From Nitrospirillum sp034653275 (GTDB lineage: Bacteria > Pseudomonadota > Alphaproteobacteria > Azospirillales > Azospirillaceae), in the NCBI RefSeq assembly GCF_034653275.1, contig NZ_JAYEES010000003.1:682001-746000 (forward strand): a stretch of 64,000 bases of DNA, read 5' to 3'. The notes under the pieces were generated by a model. That model was not told the origin of the DNA and ran no database searches. It saw nothing but the letters and a program-made list of their open reading frames with translations. A program made the position numbers and the translations under genes. Below, piece after piece: positions 14,926 to 23,445 of this stretch (its first letter is position 1; the number at the start of each line of letters is the position of its first letter).

Positions 14926-17183
14926 CACCACCCCGTGACCGACAGGTTGAAGAACACGCTGCGGCCCGGCGTGGTCCAGTACAGCGCGTCGCCGGTGGCC
15001 GACTGGGTGCCGGCGAAGCCGTTGATGCGGTGGGTGTCGAACAGGTTGCCGATCTTCAGGCTGGGGGTGACGTCCACCAGGTGATAGCCCAGGTCCTTCA
15101 GGCGCCAGCCCACGGAGACGTCGGCGGTGAACACCGGGTGGATGCGATAGGCGTTGGCGAAGTCCGGCTGGCCGGTCTTGGCGTCGGTGGTGTTGTCCTG
15201 GCCGTAGAACGGGCCCACCACCTTGCCGATGGCGGAGAAGTAGAGGCCCTCGGGGCTGTCGTACATGACGCCGGTGGTGGCCATCCATTGCGGGGTGTTC
15301 GCCACCCAGACGTAATTGTCCTTGTACTGGGCGTGGTTCAGGCTGGCGTTGGCGTACAGCGACAGGGCGTCCGTCAGGGCGTACTGCGCCTCCATCTCCA
15401 GGCCCTTGTAGATGGCGCCGGACCCGTTGACGAAGGTGCTTTCCGTCGTGCCGGGCACCTGGCTGGTGGAGATGTAGTTGCTGAAGTCGATGTAATAGGC
15501 GTCGGCGCCCACCATCCACCGGCCATGCTGCACGGCGGTGCCGACCTGGTAGTTCATGGTCTCTTCCGGCTTGATCGAGGCGATCTTGGCGACCTGGAAG
15601 ACGTCGATGGGCGGCGCCAGGAAGCCCTTGGCCACCTGGGCGTAGGCGGTCCACCCTTCCTGGATGGTATAGTGGGCGGCGATGGAGGGCTGGGCCTCGG
15701 TATAGGTCTCGCTGTAGTTCAGCGGTGCCGGCGGCTTGGTCTTGTTGTACAGCGCGTCGACATCGCGGGTGAAGCTGGTGACCTTCACGCCCGGGATCAG
15801 GGTCAGGTCCGGCGTGACCTTCCAGTCGAACTCGGCATAGGGCTGCCAAGTGGTGTTCAGATCCCGGTACTTGTAGGTGTAGGGCGTGCCGTACTTGCCC
15901 GTGACCAGGATGTTCTGGGTCCAGTCATAGGATTCGGAATGGCGGTGATCCAGCTGGCGGTCGTACCAGACGCCGGCCCTGATGTCGCCGAAGGACAGGC
16001 TGTCGGTCAGGCGGAAGGTGTCGCCGAAGGTGCGATAGTTGGCGTTGGCCTCCTTGCCCGGGATGTCGCTGGCGTAGGTCGCCACCTTCTTGCCCGCGGC
16101 GTTGTACACGGTGACGCCCACATCCTTGGGGTTGCTGTCGCTGGCGTCCGACGATTCCTTGTAATGATGGCCGAAGCCGTTGGTGTAGGCCGTGTTGTCC
16201 AGCTTGATGCTGTCCGTCAGTTCCGACTGCACCTGGATGTAATCGAAGTCCGAGGTGTAGCGGCTGGGCTGGTACTTGTAATAGGACTGGGCCTTGGGGT
16301 TGTCGCCCAGGCCCCAATTGTCGCCGTACTTGGCCAGGTCGGCCAGGGTGACGCCCTGGGTGGTGTACTCGAACGAATGGTTCTTGCTGGCCACCAGCGT
16401 CACCGTCGTGCGCTCGCCAATGTCCAGCACGTCCTTGAAGAAATAGTTTGTGCGCTGTTCCTCCGCCCCGGTCAGGTAGCCATCGGAGGTGGTGCGCTGC
16501 ACGTCGAAGAACATGCGGCCCAGCACGGTGCGGCCGGTGTCGACCTCCCCGCCGATGCCCTTGGTGTTCCAGCTGCCATAGGTGCCGTAGGCGGTGACGC
16601 CCGGGTTTTCCGACGGCGTCTTGGACAGGAAGCCCAGGGTGCCGCCGAAGGTGGCCTTGCCGATGGTGGAGGCCGTGCCGGGCCCGCGATCCACCTCCGC
16701 CTGGCCCATGTCGTGCGCCACGAACAGGGCGGAGCTGGTGTGGTGCAGGTCGGTGGCGTCGCCGAAGGGGATGCCGTCGAAGGTGATGTTGAACTGGCTG
16801 TCCTGGAAGCCGCGCAGGCTCAGCGTCTCCGCCTTGCCCAGGCCGGGGCCGTTGGGGCTCTGGGCATAGACGCTGGGCTGGAACTTCACCATGTCGTCGA
16901 AGCTGGACAGCGGGACGATGTTGTCGCGCAGGAAACCTTCCGGAACGATGGATGTGGGCTCCGTCGCCTCCAGCGGCACGTTGGAGGGCGAGACGCGCAT
17001 GACCTTGGCCACCACGTCGATCTCGGTCATGGGTGCGTCGGCATCCGCGCCAACGGGGGCGCCAACGGGCATATCGGACGCGCGGGCCGGCAGCGCGTGG
17101 GCGCCCAGGGCCATGGCGATGGCGGCGGCACCCGTCATCAGTTTGGGTCGTATCAGGCTGGCCTGCGGTTTCGTCGTCATCAT
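14925..17183 (-). CDS. TonB-dependent outer-membrane receptor
   Basis: The 752-residue protein has a signal peptide ending near residue 35 (ALPARA), a TonB-box-like segment EIDVVA, a plug domain with LSLRGFQDSQFNITFDGIPFGD, and a beta-barrel rich in alternating aromatic strands. It ends in an aromatic-rich final strand SVFFNLSVTGW, as outer-membrane barrels do. TonB and ExbBD energise such receptors for import. The TGA overlaps the ATG of the phosphatase gene. This receptor-phosphatase coupling suggests uptake of a phosphorylated compound such as inositol phosphate, which is inference. A pair of winged-helix regulators is divergent from it. Confidence 0.93.
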   Translation of the reverse strand: MMTTKPQASLIRPKLMTGAAAIAMALGAHALPARASDMPVGAPVGADADAPMTEIDVVAKVMRVSPSNVPLEATEPTSIVPEGFLRDNIVPLSSFDDMVKFQPSVYAQSPNGPGLGKAETLSLRGFQDSQFNITFDGIPFGDATDLHHTSSALFVAHDMGQAEVDRGPGTASTIGKATFGGTLGFLSKTPSENPGVTAYGTYGSWNTKGIGGEVDTGRTVLGRMFFDVQRTTSDGYLTGAEEQRTNYFFKDVLDIGERTTVTLVASKNHSFEYTTQGVTLADLAKYGDNWGLGDNPKAQSYYKYQPSRYTSDFDYIQVQSELTDSIKLDNTAYTNGFGHHYKESSDASDSNPKDVGVTVYNAAGKKVATYASDIPGKEANANYRTFGDTFRLTDSLSFGDIRAGVWYDRQLDHRHSESYDWTQNILVTGKYGTPYTYKYRDLNTTWQPYAEFDWKVTPDLTLIPGVKVTSFTRDVDALYNKTKPPAPLNYSETYTEAQPSIAAHYTIQEGWTAYAQVAKGFLAPPIDVFQVAKIASIKPEETMNYQVGTAVQHGRWMVGADAYYIDFSNYISTSQVPGTTESTFVNGSGAIYKGLEMEAQYALTDALSLYANASLNHAQYKDNYVWVANTPQWMATTGVMYDSPEGLYFSAIGKVVGPFYGQDNTTDAKTGQPDFANAYRIHPVFTADVSVGWRLKDLGYHLVDVTPSLKIGNLFDTHRINGFAGTQSATGDALYWTTPGRSVFFNLSVTGW

Positions 17184-17378
17184 CGTCCCCCTTCGTTCGT
17201 CGCGGCACCTTGGACGGCGCTTTGCAAAATCGCGTGCCGCGCTGGTACAGTCGGGACGGGATGCGGATCTTGACGGCAGCCTGACGGAAATTTCAGGTAT
17301 CGCCGATCACGGCGGCGGCATAAGGCCTTAGACGGCGCCCGTTTTCTTGTGAATTTCATTTGACCAATACATGACGGG

Positions 17379-18014
17379 ATGATGACGGGCCGCCTCGCCT
17401 TGACCGCGCTGGACTGCGACGCCGGGGATTTGCCCCGGGAACTGGCGGCGCTGGGCTGGGACGTCACGAGCCCTATGGGGAACGGCGCGCCCGACGTCCG
17501 CTTGCTGATTGCCATCGATGCCGGGGCGCTGCCGCGCCAAATCAAGGAAGACGGCCCCACCTTGTGCCTGGCCGACGCGGGGGCGGAGGCCGAGTCCGCC
17601 CTGCTGCGCGCGGGCGCGCACATGGTGCTGCCCTTGGATACGGCGGCGACGGCGGTGGCGGCGGCCCTGTCGGCGCTGGCCCGGCTGGCGGCACCCGGCG
17701 ACCGCGCCCTGCGGGTGGGCGATCTCGCCCTGCATGTCGACCGCCGGGTGGCCTGGTGCCGGGGGCGGCCGTTGGCCCTGGCGCCCCTGGATTTCGACCT
17801 GTTGCTGCTGCTGGCCGAACGGGCGGGGCAGGTGGTGCCGGCGGCGGAACTGCGCGCCCGGCTGTGGCCGGATGCGCCCGACGGCGCCGGCCGCCTGACG
17901 GCGCACATCCACAGCCTGCGCCGTGCCCTGGGGCCGGCCGTGCCGCTGCATACGCGCGGCCACCGGGGCTATGTGCTGGGAATGCCGGCGGGAAACGGTC
18001 GGCCGACCCGTTAG
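17379..18014 (+). CDS. OmpR-type winged-helix regulator with degenerate receiver
   Basis: The 211-residue protein has a C-terminal OmpR/PhoB-type winged helix (from about residue 108: ALRVGDLALHVDRRVAW, then LAPLDFDLLLLLAERAGQVV, RLTAHIHSLRRALG, HTRGHRGYVLG). Its first 100 residues look like a receiver fold but lack the acidic pocket and the phospho-acceptor Asp, so control by phosphorylation is unlikely. It lies 195 bp from and divergent to the TonB receptor operon, making it a candidate regulator of it. A similar protein follows 75 bp downstream. Confidence 0.8.
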   Translation: MMTGRLALTALDCDAGDLPRELAALGWDVTSPMGNGAPDVRLLIAIDAGALPRQIKEDGPTLCLADAGAEAESALLRAGAHMVLPLDTAATAVAAALSALARLAAPGDRALRVGDLALHVDRRVAWCRGRPLALAPLDFDLLLLLAERAGQVVPAAELRARLWPDAPDGAGRLTAHIHSLRRALGPAVPLHTRGHRGYVLGMPAGNGRPTR

Positions 18015-18089
18015 GTAGTATACCGGATATCGGCGCTGGCGGTCGCCGCCTAGGGTACTCAGCATGGTTCCACCACGCGGGTGATCCCC

Positions 18090-18770
18090 ATGCGCGCCCT
18101 ACTCATTGGCAAGGCCACGCCCGGTGCCGCGCGGCTGTCGCGGCTGCTGCGGGAACGCGGCTGGCAGGTCGACGCCCTGGCCGCCCTGCCGCCGGTGTCC
18201 CGTCCCGACGTCCGCAGGGCGGATGTGGTGGTATTGCCCGACGATGCCCTCACGCTGCGCGACCGCCTGGGCCGCGCGCGGCGGATCTTCGCCGGTGCCC
18301 TGGTGGTGACGCTGGCGGCGGAGCATGCGGACCGCGCCGCCGCCCTGGCGCTGGGCGCCGACGACCAGGTGGACGCCGCCCTGCCCGGTGATCTGGTGGT
18401 GGACCGCCTGCTGGCCCTGCTGCGCCTGAAGCGGCAGGGGCCGCGCCTGGCCTACGCCCTGGATGACCTGACCGTGGATGTGCGCCAGCGCCGGGTGCGC
18501 CGTGCCGGCCGCGACATCCTGCTGTCCTCGCGTGAGTTCCAGCTGCTGGTCCTGCTGCTGCAGGCGGAGGGGGCGGTGGTGCCACGCAGCGCCATCCTGG
18601 ACCGGCTGTGGGCCGGCGACCTGGACGTGGCCGACAACGCCGTGGATGCGCTGGCGTCCCGCCTGCGCCGCCGGTTGGACGGGCCGGGCCAGCCCCGCCT
18701 GCTACACACCCTGCGCGGCGCGGGCTACTGCCTGCTGTCCGCCGTGGTGGAAGCCCAGGCCGCCGCCTGA
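18090..18770 (+). CDS. OmpR-type winged-helix regulator, second copy, degenerate receiver
   Basis: This protein resembles its upstream neighbour in layout: an N-terminal receiver-like region (RALLIGKATPGAARLSRLLRERGWQV, VVVLPDDAL) and a C-terminal winged helix (YALDDLTVDVRQRRVRRAGRDILL, SSREFQLLVLLL, DNAVDALASRLRRRL, LLHTLRGAGYCLL). The acidic pocket expected at the first strand is missing (IGKAT), although an Asp pair remains near the acceptor position. The ATG at 18090 is preferred to a GTG at 18081. It converges on the FixJ-like gene with a 6-bp gap. Confidence 0.8.
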   Translation: MRALLIGKATPGAARLSRLLRERGWQVDALAALPPVSRPDVRRADVVVLPDDALTLRDRLGRARRIFAGALVVTLAAEHADRAAALALGADDQVDAALPGDLVVDRLLALLRLKRQGPRLAYALDDLTVDVRQRRVRRAGRDILLSSREFQLLVLLLQAEGAVVPRSAILDRLWAGDLDVADNAVDALASRLRRRLDGPGQPRLLHTLRGAGYCLLSAVVEAQAAA

Positions 18771-18776
18771 CACCCC

Positions 18777-19385
18777 TCAGGTCGCGGCCATGCTCAGGTG
18801 GATCAGCGCCGGGACGTTGTCGCAGCCCGTCTTTTCCATGACCCGCGCGCGGTGGTTTTCCACCGTGCGGGCGCTGATGCCCAGCTTCCAGGCGATGACC
18901 TTGTTGGGATGGCCGGCCACCAGCAGGTCCATCACCTCGCGTTCACGGATGCTCAAGGTCTCCAGCCGGCTTTGCGCCGCCTGGGATTCCGCCTGGTGCC
19001 GCAGGGTGTGGCCGGAGCGCGCCATGGCCGTCTCCACCGCCCGCACCAGGGCGTCGACGGCGAAGGGCTTTTCGATGAAGTCCACCGCCCCGGCCTTCAA
19101 TGCCGTGACCGCCTTGGGCACGTCGCCCTGGCCCGTCAGGATGATCATGGGCAGGGGGCAGGCGCGCCGGGCCAGCTCCGCCTGCAACTCCAGGCCCGTC
19201 ATGCGGGGCATGTTGATATCGGCGATGACGCAGCCGGGCACGCCGTCGGCGCCCGCTTCCAGGAAATCGGTGGCCGAAGGGTATGTGGCCACAGGGTAGC
19301 CTTCGGCCTGGAACAGGGCGCTCAACGCGTCGCGCACCGCCTCGTCGTCATCGACGATGGCCAGGGTCAGCTCAGGCTGCGGCAT
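18777..19385 (-). CDS. FixJ-family response regulator
   Basis: The 202-residue protein has an intact receiver (acidic VDDDE at 11-15, phospho-acceptor D56 in VIADINMPRM, switch T in ILTGQGD, K in FIEKPF) and a LuxR/FixJ-type helix-turn-helix (about 140-195: LSIREREVMDLLVAGHPNKVIAWKLGISARTVENHRARVMEK). It should be phosphorylated by the sensor encoded directly upstream, whose 3' end overlaps its start by 14 bases. Targets are not evident. No FixK-type gene or nitrogenase gene is in the window, so I do not name it fixJ. Confidence 0.9.
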   Translation of the reverse strand: MPQPELTLAIVDDDEAVRDALSALFQAEGYPVATYPSATDFLEAGADGVPGCVIADINMPRMTGLELQAELARRACPLPMIILTGQGDVPKAVTALKAGAVDFIEKPFAVDALVRAVETAMARSGHTLRHQAESQAAQSRLETLSIREREVMDLLVAGHPNKVIAWKLGISARTVENHRARVMEKTGCDNVPALIHLSMAAT

Positions 19386-21384
19386 CGGGCACCTCCTGGG
19401 CGGGCAATGCTAAAGGTAGGGGGGCCAAGGGAAGCGTGAACGAGAAAGCGGCACCGCCCAGGGTGCCGGCGCCGGCCTGCAGGCGGCCGCCATGGGCCTC
19501 GACGATGCCGCGGCTGATGCTCAGGCCCAGGCCCATGCCCGTGGGCCGAGTGGTGGTGAAGGGCGCGAACAGGCGGCCCGCCACTTCCTCCGCGATGCCG
19601 GGGCCGGTGTCGGCCACACGGATGTCGGCGTGCGTCCCGTCTTCCGCCGCGCGCACCTCGATCAGGATGCGGCGGTCGGTGGTGGCGCCGTCGGCCAGGG
19701 CGTCCAGGGCGTTGCGCACCAGGTTGATCAGCACCTGTTCCACCTGCACCCGGTCGATGGACAGCGCCAGGCCGTCCTCGACCGCCAAATCCAGGCGGGC
19801 GCCGGCGTTGGCCACCTCATCCGCCAGCAGGCGGGCGACGCCGGCCACCAGGTCGCCAGCCGGTACCGGGGCGCTGTCCACCTGGCCGGTGCGGTAGAAT
19901 TCGCGCAGGTGGCGGATGATGGCGCCGGCCCGCTCCGCCTGGGCGGCGGCCTTGCCCATCAGCTCCAGCGCCTTGGACTGGCTTTCGGATTCCAGGATGC
20001 GGCGACAGGCGCCGGTATAGCTGACGATGGCCGACAGGGGCTGGTTCAACTCGTGCGCCAGGGCGGCCGCCAGTTCCTCCGTCAGATGGCTGCGGCTGGC
20101 CTGCTCGGCGGCGGCGCGGTGCTGGCCCAGGGCGGCGGCGGCACGCTTGCGGGCGGAGATGTCGCGGATGGTCAGCACGCCCATGCGCCCACCCGTCTCC
20201 TCCACCATGGCCAGGGACGATTCCACCGGCAGGGCGCGCCCGTCCGCCGCCACCAGCCATTCCTCGCCCTCTTCGCGGCCCCCCTCGCGGCGCAGCAGGT
20301 CGGCCAGGGGGCGGCCGCGCAGGGTGTCGGCGGCCCGGCCCGTCAGGTCGGCCACCAGGCGGTTGACCTGCTCCACCCGGCCGTCGGCGTCCAGGATGAC
20401 GATGCCGTCGGGCGCCAGCTCGATCAGGGTCTTCAGCCGTGCCTCGCCCTTGGCCGCGGCGGCGCGCACCCGCTCGCGCTCGGAAATCACCGCCCCCAGC
20501 AGCAGGCCGGTCATGGCCAGCGACAGCATCAGGATTTGCAGTTTCAGCGCCTGATAGGGCTGGATGTCGCAGATGGCGATGCCCAGGCTGAGGGCGGCCT
20601 CCAGCCCCGCCAGGGCCAGCACCGCGCCGGGCAGGCCGCTGCCGGCCGCCACCCAGACCAGCGGGATGAACACGGGGTAGAAGCGCGATCCCACCACCCG
20701 GGGGAAGATCACCGCCACCGACAGGCAGATGCCGGCGACCTGGCCCAGGGCCTGGGCGCGCAGCAGGCGGACCGGGCGCAGGTGGCGCGCCAGGCGCGGC
20801 GCCATCAGGGCCAGGGCCGCCACCACGGTCACGCCGGCCACGTCGCCCACCCAATGCTGCAGGGCCACGGTCAACGGGTCGGCGGTCATGGCGCGCCCAT
20901 CCCAGCCGGTCAGCGTCCATCCCGCCAGGGGCCAGGCCGGCAGGACCCAGGCCAGGGCCAGCAGCAGCAGGCTCTGCCCCAGCGCCCCGGCCATGGTCAG
21001 CACCAACAGGCGCATGACGCCGTCCATATCCTCCAGCACGAAGCCCTCGCCATCGCGGCGCAGGCGGCGGGCCAGCAGCAGGGCGGGCGGGGTGAAGACC
21101 AGCGGCTCGGCCAGGGTGGGGATGGCCATGCTGGCGGCCAGGGGGTGGGTGGGTGGCCCCAGGACGGCGCGCAGGGCCAGGCCGGCGACGGCCGCCGCCA
21201 TCACCAGCGGCAGGCGCCGGGTGCCCCAGGTCATGACCAGGGCCAGGCCGATGCCGGCGCGCACGTTCCACGGCGCCCAGCCGGGGACGGCCGAGACCAG
21301 TAGCGCGTCCAGCAGGCCGGCCAGCGGGTACAACGCCAGCAGGGCCCAAGACCATCGGGTTTCAGAAGGGGATGTGGACAGCAA
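19372..21384 (-). CDS. Membrane-bound PAS sensor histidine kinase (FixL-like core, MASE1-like N-terminus)
   Basis: In the 670-residue protein, roughly the first 300 residues contain about eight hydrophobic segments resembling a MASE1-type integral membrane sensor. A PAS domain follows (about 313-415: LIELAPDGIVILDADGRVEQVN), then the kinase core with H444 in ALAHELNQPLSAIVSY, N box LINLVRNALDAL, DTGPGI and GMGLGLSISRGIVEAHGG. The core is of the FixL/DctB class. The PAS domain shows no clear heme-binding signature, so oxygen sensing is not supported. It partners the FixJ-like regulator that overlaps its 3' end. Confidence 0.9.
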   Translation of the reverse strand: MLSTSPSETRWSWALLALYPLAGLLDALLVSAVPGWAPWNVRAGIGLALVMTWGTRRLPLVMAAAVAGLALRAVLGPPTHPLAASMAIPTLAEPLVFTPPALLLARRLRRDGEGFVLEDMDGVMRLLVLTMAGALGQSLLLLALAWVLPAWPLAGWTLTGWDGRAMTADPLTVALQHWVGDVAGVTVVAALALMAPRLARHLRPVRLLRAQALGQVAGICLSVAVIFPRVVGSRFYPVFIPLVWVAAGSGLPGAVLALAGLEAALSLGIAICDIQPYQALKLQILMLSLAMTGLLLGAVISERERVRAAAAKGEARLKTLIELAPDGIVILDADGRVEQVNRLVADLTGRAADTLRGRPLADLLRREGGREEGEEWLVAADGRALPVESSLAMVEETGGRMGVLTIRDISARKRAAAALGQHRAAAEQASRSHLTEELAAALAHELNQPLSAIVSYTGACRRILESESQSKALELMGKAAAQAERAGAIIRHLREFYRTGQVDSAPVPAGDLVAGVARLLADEVANAGARLDLAVEDGLALSIDRVQVEQVLINLVRNALDALADGATTDRRILIEVRAAEDGTHADIRVADTGPGIAEEVAGRLFAPFTTTRPTGMGLGLSISRGIVEAHGGRLQAGAGTLGGAAFSFTLPLAPLPLALPAQEVPDAAA

Positions 21385-21482
21385 AAGGCCCCATCACGGG
21401 TAGGACGAAGGCGTTTCCTTCGTTCCCCTGTGATAGGGCCCTTGCGTTACGGTCTTGTGACGATTCTGGCGTTCAGCGAGAT

Positions 21483-21553
21483 GCCGTCTTCGACGACACT
21501 TTTAGCGGGACGCCGTCTTCGACGCCATTTTTACCGAGCTGCCGTCTTCGACG
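21483..21553. repeat. 29-bp tandem repeat, three units, at a gene 3' end
   Basis: The motif GCCGTCTTCGACG starts at 21483, 21512 and 21541, exactly 29 bp apart, with similar sequence between. The right-hand unit encodes the last residues of the thioredoxin-like protein (SKTAAR, stop). Each further unit repeats an SKTASR-stop-like end, so the gene's tail has been triplicated. Confidence 0.75.
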
Positions 21554-22070
21554 GCGGGGCCCACTTGGCCAGCCAGTCGACCACGGCCTGCGGATCCATG
21601 TGGCGGGCGTCGGTCAGGTCGAAGCTGGCGTCGCCGTTCACCAGGGTGCCGTCGGCCTCCACCACCAGCACGGTGGGCACGCCCTTGAACTTCGGCACGC
21701 CGAAGCGGGCGGGCACGTCCATGTTCTTGGTGTAGCGGCCCACGTCCACCGTCACCATGACGTAGTTCTTGTCCAGGAAGCTGTGGACCTGCGGCAGTTC
21801 CACCAGGCCGGCCAGCACGCGGCAGTCGCCGCACCAGTTGCCGCCGAAGTCCAGCAGCACGCGCTTGTGCTCCTTCTTCGCCTTGGCCAGGGCCGCGTCC
21901 ACCTGGGCGTTCACGGCGGCGTTGTCGATGGCCTCGTCATAGGGATAGGGCAGGGGCTGCTTCAGTTCCACATTGCCCACCTGCGGGGCGGCGACCTGGG
22001 CGGACGCGAAAGTGGGGATGGCCAGCAGGGCGGCGACGCCCAGGGCGGAGAGGGTGGTGCGGACGGTCAT
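21531..22070 (-). CDS. Periplasmic thioredoxin-like protein
   Basis: The 179-residue protein has a signal peptide (TVRTTLSALGVAALLAIPTFASA), then a thioredoxin fold with the redox motif WCGDC (C80 and C83) preceded by VLLDFGGN, and the cis-Pro region VPTVLVVEADG. It should act on disulfides or metal-thiol chemistry in the periplasm. The ATG at 22070 follows AGGAGCCTGCG on its strand. It is not in an obvious operon; the sensor kinase next to it ends in the opposite context. The gene's 3' end lies in a 29-bp tandem repeat. Confidence 0.85.
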   Translation of the reverse strand: MTVRTTLSALGVAALLAIPTFASAQVAAPQVGNVELKQPLPYPYDEAIDNAAVNAQVDAALAKAKKEHKRVLLDFGGNWCGDCRVLAGLVELPQVHSFLDKNYVMVTVDVGRYTKNMDVPARFGVPKFKGVPTVLVVEADGTLVNGDASFDLTDARHMDPQAVVDWLAKWAPPSKTAAR

Positions 22071-22265
22071 CGCAGGCTCCTGGGTGAAATCGGTCGCGTT
22101 TGTCCAAGCGGGCGGATGTGATTTGGGATCAATTTGCCCAATTGGGATCATTATGCCTGATATGGATATTTGGGAAAGCCCCGCCAGGGACCTATTCCCA
22201 CTGTCGGCCGCATGACCGGCCAGCATTTGACGAATAAGGGATGGCGGCCCGGGAGAATTACCACA

Positions 22266-23372
22266 ATGACCAATGTAGATAATAAGGTCATGAGCCGCGC
22301 GGCCCTGAATCGCGCCCTGCTGGCCCGCCAGATGCTGCTGGCGCGCCACGCGGCCGGCGTGGTCGCGGCGGTGGAGGCGACGGCGGGCCTGCAGGCGCAG
22401 GAACCGCGCCCGCCCTTCATCGGCCTGTGGTCCCGCCTGCTGGGCTTCCAGCGCGACGACCTGCTGGCGGCCTTGCGCGAACGCCACGTGGTGCGGGCCA
22501 CGCTGCTGCGCGGCACCCAGCATCTGGTCAGCGCCGGCGACTATGCCGCCTGGCGCGGCCTGATGCAGCCGATGCTGACGGCCGCCTTCTTCGGCCTGGG
22601 CGACCGTACCCGCCATATCGATCCGCTGCCCATCGCCGCCGTGGCCCGGCCCTTCATGTCCCTGCCGCGCACGTTCACTGACCTGCGCGCCCACCTGGCC
22701 CAGGCCTTCCCGGATGAGGCGGACGATCGGGCCATGGGCCACGCCGTTCGATGCCACCTGCCGTTGCTGACGGCGCCGGACGACAGCCCCTGGGGCGTCG
22801 CCAACGACCCGCTGTACGTGGCGGCGGAGGAATGGCTGGAGCGGCCGGTGGATTTGCAGGGCGACCTGCAGGGGCTGGTGCGCCGCTATCTCGCCGCCTT
22901 CGGTCCCGCCACCGCCGCCGACATGCAGGCCTGGTGCGGGCTGAAGGGGCTGAAGCCGGTGCTGGACTCCATGGCGGCGGAGCTGGTGGTGCTGCGCGAT
23001 GAGAAGGGCAGGGCGCTGTGGGACTTGCCCGACGCCCCCCGCCCGCCGCCGGAAACGCCGGCGCCCGTGCGCTACGTGCCCGCCTTCGACAACCTCATCC
23101 TGGCCCATGCGGACCGCACCCGCATCGTGGATGAGACCTGGCGCCCGCGCATCGTGTCCAAGAACCTGCAGGTCGCCGCCACCTTCCTGGTGGACGGTTT
23201 CGTCGCCGGCATCTGGAGAACGGCGCGCAAGGCCAAGCTGGCCACCCTGACCCTGCAGCCTTTCACCCCCCTGGCGCCGGCCGACGAGGCGGCGTTGCGC
23301 GAGGAGGGCGAGGCGCTGCTGCGCTTCCTGGAACCCGACGCGCCGGGCCTGGAGATCACGGTGGCGGGGTGA
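22266..23372 (+). CDS. Winged-helix DNA-binding domain protein (HTH_42/YcaQ-like)
   Basis: The 368-residue protein resembles the winged-helix family that includes YcaQ/AlkX-type DNA glycosylases and actinobacterial relatives. Typical stretches are LLARQMLLAR, AGLQAQEPRPPFIGLWSRL, RHVVRATLLRGTQHLVSAGDY, and the C-terminal VRYVPAFDNLILAHADRTRIV, ending with VDGFVAGIW. The family N-terminus often carries a Q-x-Q/D motif, seen here as LQAQE. The ATG at 22266 follows GGGAGAATTACCAC and is preferred over an ATG at 22170. Whether it repairs DNA cross-links or regulates genes cannot be settled from sequence. Confidence 0.75.
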   Translation: MTNVDNKVMSRAALNRALLARQMLLARHAAGVVAAVEATAGLQAQEPRPPFIGLWSRLLGFQRDDLLAALRERHVVRATLLRGTQHLVSAGDYAAWRGLMQPMLTAAFFGLGDRTRHIDPLPIAAVARPFMSLPRTFTDLRAHLAQAFPDEADDRAMGHAVRCHLPLLTAPDDSPWGVANDPLYVAAEEWLERPVDLQGDLQGLVRRYLAAFGPATAADMQAWCGLKGLKPVLDSMAAELVVLRDEKGRALWDLPDAPRPPPETPAPVRYVPAFDNLILAHADRTRIVDETWRPRIVSKNLQVAATFLVDGFVAGIWRTARKAKLATLTLQPFTPLAPADEAALREEGEALLRFLEPDAPGLEITVAG

Positions 23373-23445
23373 AGGGGGTCCCCCCATCTTCCTAGTCCCA
23401 TGGTCCGTGTTGCGCCGCGATCCTGGGGGGCGGACCCTGGCACCC

